DNA from: Streptomyces chartreusis NRRL 3882
GTDB taxonomy: Bacteria; Actinomycetota; Actinomycetes; Streptomycetales; Streptomycetaceae
Assembly (NCBI RefSeq): GCF_900236475.1
Contig: NZ_LT963352.1
Coordinates: 6,576,001-6,640,000 of the forward strand
Direction of reading: 5' to 3'
Length of the DNA: 64,000 bases
Shown: positions 1 through 8,624 of the stretch, piece by piece
How positions within the stretch are numbered: the first letter of the stretch is position 1
Layout of the letters: each line of letters begins with the position of its first letter
Notes under the pieces: generated by a model
Told to the model about the DNA's origin: nothing
The model's input: only the letters and a program-made list of their open reading frames with translations
The model's database searches: none
Program-made: the position numbers and the translations under genes

Positions 1-142
1 GCTGTTCAACGTGAAGGTCGTCTCCCCCGAGCGCTACGAGCAGCACCTCAAGGACCTCGTGGACAAGCAGCAGAACGGTTACGTTCCTGCCGGCATCGCG
101 CAGACGAGCCACGAGAAGAACCGGGAGACGAACAACCTGTGA
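1..142 (+). CDS. ctaC: Cytochrome c oxidase subunit II, C-terminal end (partial)
   Basis: Only the last 46 codons are present; the gene begins upstream of the window. The visible tail (reading frame from base 2) includes the stretch FNVKVVSPERYEQHL and ends in ETNNL. This is the end of the CuA-bearing periplasmic domain of subunit II of the aa3 oxidase. The CuA ligands lie outside the window, so the assignment rests on this tail and on position: its TGA overlaps the GTG start of ctaD (GTGA), as expected for translationally coupled cta genes. Confidence 0.88.
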   Translation, partial: LFNVKVVSPERYEQHLKDLVDKQQNGYVPAGIAQTSHEKNRETNNL

Positions 143-1875
143 GCATCCTCAACGAACCCCAGGGTGCCGCGGCAGCAGGGTCCCACTACCAGGACGAGCT
201 GCCGGTCAGGCGCCAGAACCGCGGCAGCGTCGTGGTCAAGTGGCTGACGACGACGGACCACAAGACGATCGGCACGCTCTACCTGGCGACGTCGTTCGCG
301 TTCTTCGTCATCGGCGGCGTGATGGCGCTGTTCATGCGCGCCGAGCTCGCCCGGCCTGGTCTGCAGATCATGTCGAACGAGCAGTTCAACCAGGCGTTCA
401 CGATGCACGGCACGATCATGCTGCTGATGTTCGCGACGCCGCTGTTCGCCGGCTTCGCGAACTGGATCATGCCGCTGCAGATCGGCGCGCCGGACGTGGC
501 CTTCCCCCGGCTGAACATGTTCGCCTACTGGCTGTACCTGTTCGGCTCGCTCATCGCGGTGGGCGGCTTCCTCACCCCGCAGGGCGCGGCCGACTTCGGC
601 TGGTTCGCCTACAGCCCGCTCTCGGACGCGGTCCGCAGCCCGGGCATCGGCGCCGACATGTGGATCATGGGTCTGGCCTTCTCCGGCTTCGGCACCATCC
701 TCGGCTCGGTCAACTTCATCACCACGATCATCTGCATGCGCGCCCCGGGCATGACGATGTTCCGCATGCCGATCTTCACCTGGAACGTGCTGCTGACCGG
801 TGTGCTGGTCCTGCTCGCCTTCCCGGTCCTGGCCGCGGCCCTGTTCGCCCTGGAGGCGGACCGCAAGTTCGGTGCCCACGTCTTCGACTCCGCCAACGGC
901 GGCGCGTTGCTGTGGCAACACCTCTTCTGGTTCTTCGGCCATCCAGAGGTGTACATCATCGCGCTACCGTTCTTCGGCATCATCTCCGAGGTCATTCCGG
1001 TCTTCTCCCGCAAGCCGATGTTCGGTTACACGGGTCTGATCGGCGCGACCATCGCGATCGCGGGTCTGTCCGTGACGGTGTGGGCGCACCACATGTACGT
1101 CACCGGCGGTGTGCTGCTGCCGTTCTTCTCCTTCATGACCTTCCTGATCGCGGTCCCGACCGGTGTGAAGTTCTTCAACTGGATCGGCACCATGTGGAAG
1201 GGCTCGCTCTCCTTCGAGACACCGATGCTGTGGGCCACCGGCTTCCTCATCACCTTCACCTTCGGTGGTCTGACCGGTGTCATCCTGGCCTCGCCGCCGA
1301 TGGACTTCCACGTCTCCGACTCGTACTTCGTGGTGGCCCACTTCCACTACGTCGTCTTCGGCACCGTGGTCTTCGCGATGTTCTCCGGCTTCCACTTCTG
1401 GTGGCCGAAGTGGACCGGCAAGATGCTCGACGAGCGCCTCGGCAAGATCACCTTCTGGACGCTGTTCATCGGCTTCCACGGCACGTTCCTCGTCCAGCAC
1501 TGGCTGGGCGCCGAGGGCATGCCGCGCCGGTACGCGGACTACCTCGCGGCCGACGGCTTCACCGCGCTGAACACGATCTCGACGATCAGCTCGTTCCTGC
1601 TCGGCATGTCGATCCTGCCGTTCTTCTACAACGTGTGGAAGACGGCCAAGTACGGCAAGCCGGTCGGCGTCGACGACCCGTGGGGCTACGGCCGCTCCCT
1701 GGAGTGGGCGACCTCCTGCCCGCCGCCGCGGCACAACTTCATCACCATGCCGCGGATCCGCAGTGAATCCCCGGCGTTCGACCTGCACCACCCGGAGATC
1801 GCCGCCCTCGACCAGCTCGAGAACGTCGGTCACGGCGAGAAGGCCATCGCTGGTGGCAAGGAGGCCGGCAAGTGA
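139..1875 (+). CDS. ctaD: Cytochrome c oxidase subunit I (aa3 type)
   Basis: Catalytic subunit of the proton-pumping aa3 oxidase in the cytoplasmic membrane. It takes electrons from CuA through heme a to the heme a3-CuB centre and reduces oxygen. The 578-residue protein is a normal length and is hydrophobic throughout (about 12 membrane helices). Visible ligands are H90 (heme a), the HPEVY motif with H268 and Y272 (CuB ligand and cross-linked tyrosine), H317-H318 (CuB), and H401/H403 in AHFHYV (hemes a3 and a). The GTG start overlaps the ctaC stop and the TGA overlaps the GTG of ctaF, so the three genes form one operon. Confidence 0.98.
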   Translation: MSILNEPQGAAAAGSHYQDELPVRRQNRGSVVVKWLTTTDHKTIGTLYLATSFAFFVIGGVMALFMRAELARPGLQIMSNEQFNQAFTMHGTIMLLMFATPLFAGFANWIMPLQIGAPDVAFPRLNMFAYWLYLFGSLIAVGGFLTPQGAADFGWFAYSPLSDAVRSPGIGADMWIMGLAFSGFGTILGSVNFITTIICMRAPGMTMFRMPIFTWNVLLTGVLVLLAFPVLAAALFALEADRKFGAHVFDSANGGALLWQHLFWFFGHPEVYIIALPFFGIISEVIPVFSRKPMFGYTGLIGATIAIAGLSVTVWAHHMYVTGGVLLPFFSFMTFLIAVPTGVKFFNWIGTMWKGSLSFETPMLWATGFLITFTFGGLTGVILASPPMDFHVSDSYFVVAHFHYVVFGTVVFAMFSGFHFWWPKWTGKMLDERLGKITFWTLFIGFHGTFLVQHWLGAEGMPRRYADYLAADGFTALNTISTISSFLLGMSILPFFYNVWKTAKYGKPVGVDDPWGYGRSLEWATSCPPPRHNFITMPRIRSESPAFDLHHPEIAALDQLENVGHGEKAIAGGKEAGK

Positions 1876-2270
1876 AGATCCAGGGCAAGATGTTCATGTG
1901 GCTGAGCGTCTTCGTCCTCGCCATGGCGGTCGTCTATGGCGTGTGGTCGAAGGAGCCGGCCGGTACCACGGCGCTCTTCCTGGCCTTCGGCCTGTGCATC
2001 ATGATCGGCTTCTACCTCGGCTTCACGGCCAAGCGGGTCGACGTGGGCGCGCAGGACAACAAGGAGGCGGACGTCGCGGACGACGCCGGCGAGGTCGGGT
2101 TCTTCAGCCCGCACAGCTGGCAGCCGCTCTCGCTGGCCATCGGCGGCGCCCTCGCCTTCCTGTCGATCGCGATCGGCTGGTGGCTGATGTACTTCTCGCT
2201 GCCGATCATCCTGGTCGGCATCTGGGGCTGGGTCTTCGAGTACTACCGCGGTGAGAACCGCACCCAGTAA
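1872..2270 (+). CDS. ctaF: Cytochrome c oxidase subunit IV (actinobacterial)
   Basis: Small accessory subunit of the actinobacterial aa3 oxidase, 132 residues. It has two N-terminal membrane helices (about residues 7-24 and 32-50), an acidic loop containing QDNKEADVADDAGE, and a second hydrophobic pair (about 86-125). It is not catalytic. Family knowledge places it as a structural subunit in the bcc-aa3 supercomplex. The GTG start overlaps the ctaD stop by four bases. A hairpin terminator follows 21 bases after the stop, so ctaCDF ends here and the rest of the respiratory genes form a separate unit from 4.3 kb. Confidence 0.95.
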   Translation: MKIQGKMFMWLSVFVLAMAVVYGVWSKEPAGTTALFLAFGLCIMIGFYLGFTAKRVDVGAQDNKEADVADDAGEVGFFSPHSWQPLSLAIGGALAFLSIAIGWWLMYFSLPIILVGIWGWVFEYYRGENRTQ

Positions 2271-2291
2271 CACGAGCCGAGCGCTTCAGGG

Positions 2292-2332
2292 GCCCGGACA
2301 CTCCGCAAGGAGCGTCCGGGCTCCTGCTTTTG
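2292..2332 (+). terminator. Terminator after ctaF
   Basis: A 13-bp inverted repeat (2292-2304 with 2309-2321, one A-C mismatch, GCAA tetraloop) is followed by a short pyrimidine-rich run ending in TTTT. It sits just after the ctaF stop and before the L,D-transpeptidase gene. Confidence 0.85.
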
Positions 2333-2401
2333 CCGTAATCCGTGTCACTCGTACGAACCACCCGGCGTGCCGCAGTTGACGCTGCTTCCTAGCGTGAGGT
2401 C

Positions 2402-3655
2402 ATGAGCCACACAGCGATCTCCCGTCCCCGCACCGTCGTCAGCTGCACGCTGCTGGTGATAGCCCTCTGCGCGGGCGTCACCGCCTGCGGCTCCGACGGC
2501 AACCCGCTCTCCCACCGCCCCTACGACGCGGCGGACCAGATCTCGTTCAACGCCCCCTCCGAGGGCCGCAAGAAGGCCGACCCGGACAAGCCCCTGGAGG
2601 TCGTCGAGGACTCCGACGGGCGCATCACGGACGTCACGGCCCACGACGCCTCAGGACGCTACGTGGCGGGCGAACTCGCCGCCGACGGCAGCCGCTGGCA
2701 CAGCACCTCCCCGCTCGCCGCCAACGCCAGCTACACGGTCCGGGTGAGCACCGAGAACGAGGACGGGGAGCCCGGCCGCAAGGTCCTCACCTTCGACACC
2801 GGCAAGCCCACCACCAACAAGCGCCTGGACGTCACCTTCGGCCCCAAGGCGGGCACCTACGGCGTCGGCCAGCCCATCACGGCCGAGCTGAGCCAGCCGG
2901 TCAAGGACAGGTCCCAGCGGGCCGTCGTCGAACGGGCCCTCAAGGTCTCCTCCATGCCCGCCACGGAGGGCGCCTGGCACTGGGTGGACGACAAGGAGCT
3001 CCACTACCGCCCGAAGGACTACTGGCCCACACAGGCCACCATCCAGGTCCGCAGCAACCTGGAGGGCATCAAGATCGGCGACCGTATGCGGGGCGGCAAG
3101 GCCGAGCCGCTGACGCTCAGCACCGCCGACAAGGTCATCGCCGTCACGGACGCCGCGGCCCACCAGATGACCGTCTACAAGAACGACGAGATCGTCCGGC
3201 AGATCCCGGTCACCACGGGCCGGCCCGGCTACGACACCCGCAACGGCGTCAAGGTCGTCCTGGCCAAGGAGGGCACCGTCCGCATGACCAGCGCCAGCAT
3301 CGGCGCCTCGGACTTCTACGACCTGGTCGTCCACCACTCCGTGCGGGTCACCAACAGCGGCGAGTACGTGCACGCAGCCCCCTGGTCCGTCGGCTCCCAG
3401 GGCTACGCCAACGTCAGCCACGGCTGCACGGGCATGAGCACCGAGAACGCCGCCTGGTTCTACGAGAACGTCCGCGAGGGCGACATCGTCAAGGTCATAA
3501 ACTCCGGCGGCGAGTCGATGACCCCGTTCGGCAACGGCTACGGTGACTGGAACCTCGAGTGGAAACAGTGGCGCACCGGCAGCGCCCTGATCGGCGGCAC
3601 CCCTGACGGCCCCACACCGGCGGACAGGGCCCGGCTACGCCCGCAGAGCGTCTGA
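2402..3655 (+). CDS. L,D-transpeptidase lipoprotein (YkuD family)
   Basis: Exported peptidoglycan-modifying enzyme of 417 residues that would make 3-3 cross-links (or attach proteins) outside the membrane. The signal peptide ends in a lipobox (VTAC, Cys29), so it should be lipid-anchored. Two Ig-like regions (about 45-135 and 140-240) precede the catalytic YkuD domain (about 245-370), a layout like mycobacterial LdtMt2. The catalytic motif SHGCTG places His340 and Cys342; an upstream HHSV segment probably supplies the second histidine. The ATG start gives a proper signal sequence. It lies between ctaF and ctaE, but a terminator precedes it, so it has its own promoter. Confidence 0.94.
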   Translation: MSHTAISRPRTVVSCTLLVIALCAGVTACGSDGNPLSHRPYDAADQISFNAPSEGRKKADPDKPLEVVEDSDGRITDVTAHDASGRYVAGELAADGSRWHSTSPLAANASYTVRVSTENEDGEPGRKVLTFDTGKPTTNKRLDVTFGPKAGTYGVGQPITAELSQPVKDRSQRAVVERALKVSSMPATEGAWHWVDDKELHYRPKDYWPTQATIQVRSNLEGIKIGDRMRGGKAEPLTLSTADKVIAVTDAAAHQMTVYKNDEIVRQIPVTTGRPGYDTRNGVKVVLAKEGTVRMTSASIGASDFYDLVVHHSVRVTNSGEYVHAAPWSVGSQGYANVSHGCTGMSTENAAWFYENVREGDIVKVINSGGESMTPFGNGYGDWNLEWKQWRTGSALIGGTPDGPTPADRARLRPQSV

Positions 3656-3656
3656 C

Positions 3657-3730
3657 CTCAGGGGCGCGGGGAGCTGTGCGACAAGCCACAGACCACCCGC
3701 ACCCGCCGATGAACAGGCACTCCCGAGCCC
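3657..3730 (+). repeat. Dispersed intergenic repeat, copy A
   Basis: This starts two bases after the transpeptidase stop with the core GGGGCGCGGGG and continues with a GCGACAAGCCACA segment and a CCCGCACCCGCC segment. The same core recurs at 27.5, 33.9 and 36.8 kb. Here it fills the space between two convergent genes and ends at the stop codon of the receiver-like gene. Confidence 0.75.
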
Positions 3731-4132
3731 CTAGGCGTTCAAAGCCGCCCTCTCCCGCAACAGCGAAGCCAGGGCAGCAGCGAACTCCACCGGTTCCACC
3801 GGCAGGGTCACCGCGGACTCGGCGCGACTCCAGGTCGCCAGCCACGCATCCTGCGGCCGCCCGATGAGCAACAAGACCGGCGGGCAGTCGAACACCTCGT
3901 CCTTGATCTGCCGGCAGACCCCCATGCCACCCATCGGCACGGCCTCACCGTCCAGCACACAGACGTCGATCCCACCCCGGTCCAGCTCCTTGAGCACGGC
4001 ACCCGGAGTCGCGCACTCCACGAACTCCACCAGAGGAACGTCCGGCGCCGGCCGCCGTCCCGTGGCGAGCCGCACCTGCTCGCGGGTGTTGGAGTCGTCG
4101 CTGTAGACCAGCACCGTGGCGGTCGGCTGCAT
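3731..4132 (-). CDS. Degenerate response-regulator receiver-like protein
   Basis: A 133-residue stand-alone protein with the alternating alpha/beta pattern of a receiver (CheY-like) domain and no output domain. The acidic pair (D12, D13) and the phospho-acceptor position (D61 in VCVLDGE) are present. The conserved Thr/Ser of strand 4 is replaced (LLLIGRP, I90/G91) and the conserved Lys of strand 5 is missing (TLPVEP, L110). Canonical phosphorylation-driven switching is therefore doubtful. It is transcribed divergently from ctaE with 145 bases between starts, inside the respiratory locus, which suggests but does not prove a link to respiration. ATG start preceded by GAGGAAC on the minus strand. 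Confidence 0.8.
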   Translation of the reverse strand: MQPTATVLVYSDDSNTREQVRLATGRRPAPDVPLVEFVECATPGAVLKELDRGGIDVCVLDGEAVPMGGMGVCRQIKDEVFDCPPVLLLIGRPQDAWLATWSRAESAVTLPVEPVEFAAALASLLRERAALNA

Positions 4133-4277
4133 TGTTCCTCCGTGACGTCAGCGTCGTAAGGACAGGCCCGTTGGGCCGGATGCTACTCCCTTGAACACCA
4201 CGTCAACACCGGTACGACCGGCTTAGACACTCCGAACGGCACCCCCCGGAGTGAGGGCGGGATAAGCGACCGACATA

Positions 4278-4898
4278 ATGTCGGTCGTGGCGACAGCAAC
4301 GACAGTAGAAACCGGGCACGCGCACCCGTCGGTCAATCGGCCGAACCTCACCAGCGTCGGAACCATCATCTGGCTGAGTTCCGAGCTGATGTTCTTCGCG
4401 GCCCTCTTCGCGATGTACTTCACCCTGCGATCGGTGACGGGTCCCGATCACTGGAAGGAGATGGCCAGCCATCTCAACTTCCCGTTCTCGGCGACGAACA
4501 CCACGATCCTGGTGCTCTCCTCGCTCACCTGCCAGCTCGGCGTCTTCGCAGCCGAGCGCGGTGACGTGAAGAAGCTGCGGATGTGGTTCATCGTCACCTT
4601 CGTGATGGGTGCGATCTTCATCGGCGGTCAGGTGTTCGAGTACACCGAGCTGGTCAAGGAGGCGGGCCTGTCCCTGTCCTCCGACCCGTACGGCTCGGTC
4701 TTCTACCTGACCACCGGCTTCCACGGCCTGCATGTGACGGGCGGACTCATCGCCTTCCTGCTGGTCCTGGGCCGGACCTACGCGGCCCGGAGGTTCACCC
4801 ACGAGCAGGCGACCGCCGCGATCGTCGTGTCCTACTACTGGCACTTCGTCGATGTCGTCTGGATCGGCCTCTTCGCCACGATCTACATGATCAAGTAG
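4278..4898 (+). CDS. ctaE: Cytochrome c oxidase subunit III
   Basis: The 206-residue, mostly helical membrane subunit of the aa3 oxidase (about five transmembrane segments, the actinobacterial short form). The heme-copper oxidase III signature is visible in the segments SSELMFFAALFAMYF, TGFHGLHVTGG and YYWHFVDVVW. It stabilises subunit I and its lipids rather than carrying metals. The ATG at 4278 has no good Shine-Dalgarno sequence; another in-frame start, GTG, lies nine bases downstream. It is followed 77 bases later by qcrC in the same direction, so ctaE-qcrCAB form one transcription unit, the usual actinobacterial arrangement. Confidence 0.97.
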   Translation: MSVVATATTVETGHAHPSVNRPNLTSVGTIIWLSSELMFFAALFAMYFTLRSVTGPDHWKEMASHLNFPFSATNTTILVLSSLTCQLGVFAAERGDVKKLRMWFIVTFVMGAIFIGGQVFEYTELVKEAGLSLSSDPYGSVFYLTTGFHGLHVTGGLIAFLLVLGRTYAARRFTHEQATAAIVVSYYWHFVDVVWIGLFATIYMIK

Positions 4899-4975
4899 CG
4901 GGACCGCAGCGCGCGCCCGACGAGGCACGCATCCCAGAAGCACCGACGCAGAAGATCCTGACACCGGGGTAATCC

Positions 4976-5788
4976 GTGAAAAAGCTCTCCGCACGACGAC
5001 GCCACCCGTTGGCGGCGGTCGTCGTCCTACTCCTCGCGCTGCTCTTCAGCGGGGGGCTGTACGCCGTGTTCGCACCCACGAGCAAGGCTGAGGCCGACGA
5101 AACCGCCCAGTCCCTCACCATCGAGGAGGGCAAGAAGCTCTACTCGGTCGGCTGCGCCAGTTGCCACGGCACCGGCGGTCAGGGCACCTCCGACGGGCCG
5201 AGCCTGGTGGGCGTGGGCGCCGCCGCCGTGGACTTCCAGGTCGGCACCGGCCGTATGCCGGCCGCCACCTCCCAGGGCCCGCAGGTCCCCAAGAAGAAGA
5301 ACGTCTACAGCCAGGCCGAGATCGACCAGCTCGCGGCCTACATCGCCTCGCTGGGCGCCGGCCCCGCCGTCCCGACGGAGGAGCAGTACGGCCCCCAGGG
5401 TGCCGACATCGCCAAGGGCGGTGAGCTGTTCCGCACCAACTGCGCGCAGTGCCACAACTTCACCGGCAAGGGCGGTGCGCTGACGCACGGCAAGTACGCG
5501 CCGACCCTTGAGGGTGTCGCCCCGAAGCACATCTACGAGGCCATGGAGACCGGCCCGCAGAACATGCCCTCCTTCCCCGACACCACGCTGTCGGAGAAGA
5601 ACAAGAAGGACATCATCGCGTACCTGGACGCGGTCAACAGCAGCAAGTCCGAGAGCCCCGGCGGCCTCGAGCTCGGCGGCCTCGGGCCGGTCAGCGAGGG
5701 CCTGTTCGGCTGGATCTTCGGTCTCGGCGGGCTGATCGCCGTCGCCGTGTGGGTCGCCGCCCGGACCGCAAAGGCCAAGAAGTCATGA
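4976..5788 (+). CDS. qcrC: Diheme cytochrome c subunit of the bc1 complex
   Basis: The 270-residue cytochrome cc subunit of the actinobacterial cytochrome bcc complex, which passes electrons directly to CuA without a soluble cytochrome c. Two CXXCH heme sites are visible: C60-A-S-C63-H64 and C156-A-Q-C159-H160. An N-terminal hydrophobic segment (about residues 15-36) and a C-terminal membrane helix (about 240-262) flank the external heme domains. The GTG start lies five bases after a weak purine stretch (GGGGTAA). Its stop overlaps the qcrA start (ATGA). Confidence 0.98.
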   Translation: MKKLSARRRHPLAAVVVLLLALLFSGGLYAVFAPTSKAEADETAQSLTIEEGKKLYSVGCASCHGTGGQGTSDGPSLVGVGAAAVDFQVGTGRMPAATSQGPQVPKKKNVYSQAEIDQLAAYIASLGAGPAVPTEEQYGPQGADIAKGGELFRTNCAQCHNFTGKGGALTHGKYAPTLEGVAPKHIYEAMETGPQNMPSFPDTTLSEKNKKDIIAYLDAVNSSKSESPGGLELGGLGPVSEGLFGWIFGLGGLIAVAVWVAARTAKAKKS

Positions 5789-6867
5789 GTAGCCAAGACA
5801 TTCCAGAAGAGAACCTGCCTGCTGAGCAGTCCGAGCAGTCCGCAGGACTTGACGAGCACGGGCACGGCGCGCTGAGCGCCGCGGACGAGAAGCACCCGTT
5901 CGCCGACCCGGGCCTGCCCCCCCACGAGCACCGGATCCAGGACGTCGACGAGCGGGCCGCCAAGCGGTCCGAGCGCTCGGTCGCCCTGCTGTTCACGGTG
6001 TCGATGCTGGCCACCATCGCCTTCATCGCCGCGTTCGTGGCGATCCCGGTCGACAAGTCGGTCTACATCTTCCCGCTGGGTCACATCAGCGCGCTGAACT
6101 TCGCGCTGGGTCTGACCCTCGGCATCGCGCTGTTCTGCATCGGCGCGGGCGCGGTCCACTGGGCCCGCACCCTGATGTCGGACGTGGAGATCGCCGACGA
6201 GCGGCACCCGATCGAGGCGGAGCCCGAGGTTCGCGAGAAGGTCTTCGCGGACTTCAAGCAGGGCGCCAAGGAGTCCGCGCTCGGCCGCCGCAAGCTGATC
6301 CGCAACACCATGTTCGGCGCGCTCACGCTGGTGCCGCTCTCCGGTGTCGTGCTGCTGCGCGACCTCGGCCCGCTGCCCGAGGACAAGCTGCGTCACACGC
6401 TCTGGTCCAAGGGCAAGCTGCTCGTCAACATGAACACGAACGAGCCGCTGCGTCCGTCGGACGTCGCGGTCGGCTCGCTGACCTTCGCCAAGCCCGAGGG
6501 CCTGGAGGAGCACGACCACGAGTTCCAGAACGAGATCGCCAAGGCCGCCCTGATGATCGTCCGGATCCAGCCGGAGAACATCAAGGACAAGCGCGAGCTC
6601 GAGTGGTCGCACGAGGGCATCGTCGCGTACTCGAAGATCTGCACCCACGTCGGTTGCCCGATCTCCCTGTACGAGCAGCAGACGCACCACGTGCTCTGCC
6701 CCTGCCACCAGTCCACCTTCGACCTCTCCGACGGTGCCCGAGTGATCTTCGGTCCCGCTGGTCACGCCCTGCCGCAGCTCCGCATCGGCGTGAACGACGA
6801 GGGCTACCTCGAGGCGCTCGGCGACTTCGAAGAGCCCGTCGGCCCTGCTTTCTGGGAGCGCGGATGA
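5785..6867 (+). CDS. qcrA: Rieske iron-sulfur subunit of the bc1 complex
   Basis: The 360-residue ubiquinol/menaquinol-cytochrome c reductase Rieske protein. It has an actinobacterial N-terminal extension and three membrane helices (about residues 72-95, 106-126 and 172-192), then the [2Fe-2S] domain. Cluster ligands are C286 and H288 in CTHVGC and C305 and H308 in CPCH; C291 and C307 form the expected disulfide. The ATG at 5785 is chosen over an in-frame upstream start because it gives the ATGA overlap with qcrC and the N-terminus typical of the family (MSSQDIPEENL). The stop overlaps qcrB. Confidence 0.97.
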   Translation: MSSQDIPEENLPAEQSEQSAGLDEHGHGALSAADEKHPFADPGLPPHEHRIQDVDERAAKRSERSVALLFTVSMLATIAFIAAFVAIPVDKSVYIFPLGHISALNFALGLTLGIALFCIGAGAVHWARTLMSDVEIADERHPIEAEPEVREKVFADFKQGAKESALGRRKLIRNTMFGALTLVPLSGVVLLRDLGPLPEDKLRHTLWSKGKLLVNMNTNEPLRPSDVAVGSLTFAKPEGLEEHDHEFQNEIAKAALMIVRIQPENIKDKRELEWSHEGIVAYSKICTHVGCPISLYEQQTHHVLCPCHQSTFDLSDGARVIFGPAGHALPQLRIGVNDEGYLEALGDFEEPVGPAFWERG

Positions 6868-8486
6868 GCACTGCACAGACACGCCGCAAGGCGCCCGCCG
6901 GAGAGCGGGTCGCCGACTGGGCCGACGGCCGCCTGGGGATCTACTCCCTGGCCAAGGCCAACATGCGCAAGATCTTCCCGGACCACTGGTCCTTCATGCT
7001 GGGTGAGATCTGCCTCTACAGCTTCATCATCATCATCCTCACGGGTGTGTACCTGACGCTGTTCTTCCACCCGTCGATGAACGAGGTGGAGTACCACGGC
7101 AGTTACGTCCCGCTCCAGGGGCAGCTGATGTCGGAGGCGTTCGCCTCCACGCTGGACATCAGCTTCGACGTGCGCGGCGGTCTGCTCATCCGGCAGATCC
7201 ACCACTGGGCGGCGATCATCTTCCTCGCCGGCATGTTCGTGCACATGATGCGCGTCTTCTTCACCGGCGCGTTCCGCAAGCCGCGCGAGATCAACTGGCT
7301 GTTCGGCTTCCTGCTGTTCGTCCTGGGCATGTTCACCGGTTTCACCGGCTACTCGCTCCCGGACGACCTGCTCTCCGGCACCGGTGTCCGCTTCACGCAG
7401 GGCGCGATCCTGTCCGTGCCGATCGTCGGCACGTACATCTCGATGTTCCTGTTCGGCGGGGAGTTCCCGGGCACCGACTTCGTCGCCCGGTTCTACTCGA
7501 TCCACATCCTGCTGCTGCCGGGCATCATGCTCGGGCTCGTGGTCGGTCACCTGATCCTGGTCTTCTACCACAAGCACACGCAGTTCGCGGGTCCCGGCCG
7601 GACCAACAAGAACGTCGTCGGCATGCCGCTGCTGCCGGTCTACATGGCCAAGGCCGGGGGCTTCTTCTTCCTGGTCTTCGGTGTCATCGCGGCCCTCGCC
7701 GGCATCGCGACCGTCAACCCGATCTGGGTCCTGGGCCCCTACCGGCCCGACCAGGTGTCGACCGGAGCACAGCCCGACTGGTACATGGGCTTCGCCGAGG
7801 GTCTGGTCCGGGCGATGCCGGGCTGGGAGATCAACTTCTGGGGTCACACGCTCGTCCTCGGCGTGTTCATCCCGCTGGTCCTCTTCGGCCTGTTCCTCGG
7901 GATCATCGCCCTCTACCCGTTCATCGAGTCGTGGGTCACCGGGGACAAGCGCGAGCACCACATCCTGGACCGGCCGCGCAACGCCCCGACGCGCACCGCC
8001 TTCGGTGTCGCGTGGGTCACCGGCTACATGATCATGCTGATCGGCGGTGGCAACGACATCGTCGCCACCCACTTCCACCTGTCGATCAACGCGGTCACCT
8101 GGTTCGTCCGGATCGGGTTCTTCGCCGGGCCGGCCATCGCGTTCATCATCACCAAGCGCATCTGCCTCGGCCTCCAGCGCCGGGACAAGGAGAAGGTGCT
8201 GCACGGCCGCGAGTCGGGCATCATCAAGCGCCTGCCGCACGGTGAGTTCATCGAGGTGCACGAGCCGCTCAGCCAGGAGCAGATGTACACGCTCACGGCA
8301 CACGAGCAGTACCAGCCGGTCGAGATCGGTCCGACGGTGGACGAGAACGGTGTCGAGCGCAAGGTGAAGGGCTCCGAGAAGCTCCGCGCCAAGCTCAGCG
8401 AGTCCTACTACGGCGAGGGAGCACAGATCCCGAAGCCGACCGTCGAGGAGTACCGGGAGATCACGAGCGGCCACGGCCACCACTGA
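6864..8486 (+). CDS. qcrB: Cytochrome b subunit of the bc1 complex
   Basis: The 540-residue membrane subunit carrying hemes bL and bH and the quinol oxidation and reduction sites; it is the target of the Q203-type inhibitors in mycobacteria. The N-terminal half holds the four-helix heme bundle with the segments RQIHHWAAIIFL and HMMRVFFTGAFRKPREINW. A conserved PDW segment (QPDWYMGF) marks the Qo region, and a long cytoplasmic C-terminal tail follows, as in other actinobacteria. The ATG overlaps the qcrA stop. It is the last gene of the unit and ends before a strong hairpin. Confidence 0.97.
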   Translation: MSTAQTRRKAPAGERVADWADGRLGIYSLAKANMRKIFPDHWSFMLGEICLYSFIIIILTGVYLTLFFHPSMNEVEYHGSYVPLQGQLMSEAFASTLDISFDVRGGLLIRQIHHWAAIIFLAGMFVHMMRVFFTGAFRKPREINWLFGFLLFVLGMFTGFTGYSLPDDLLSGTGVRFTQGAILSVPIVGTYISMFLFGGEFPGTDFVARFYSIHILLLPGIMLGLVVGHLILVFYHKHTQFAGPGRTNKNVVGMPLLPVYMAKAGGFFFLVFGVIAALAGIATVNPIWVLGPYRPDQVSTGAQPDWYMGFAEGLVRAMPGWEINFWGHTLVLGVFIPLVLFGLFLGIIALYPFIESWVTGDKREHHILDRPRNAPTRTAFGVAWVTGYMIMLIGGGNDIVATHFHLSINAVTWFVRIGFFAGPAIAFIITKRICLGLQRRDKEKVLHGRESGIIKRLPHGEFIEVHEPLSQEQMYTLTAHEQYQPVEIGPTVDENGVERKVKGSEKLRAKLSESYYGEGAQIPKPTVEEYREITSGHGHH

Positions 8487-8507
8487 TCACTGCTTCGCCA
8501 CGCCACG

Positions 8508-8546
8508 CGAAGGGCCCCGTCCGGTGTTCGGACGGGGCCCTTCGCC
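8508..8546 (+). terminator. Terminator after qcrB
   Basis: A perfect 17-bp inverted repeat (8508-8524 with 8530-8546, loop GTGTT) containing GGGCCCC/GGGGCCC arms, with no T-run. It separates the qcr genes from trpD. Confidence 0.88.
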
Positions 8547-8624
8547 GTGTCCCGTGGCTGGATAGGGTGGACCTCGTTGAGACTCTCGTCCCGTAGTGCG
8601 GGACGCCTGACCCTGGAGCGGCTT

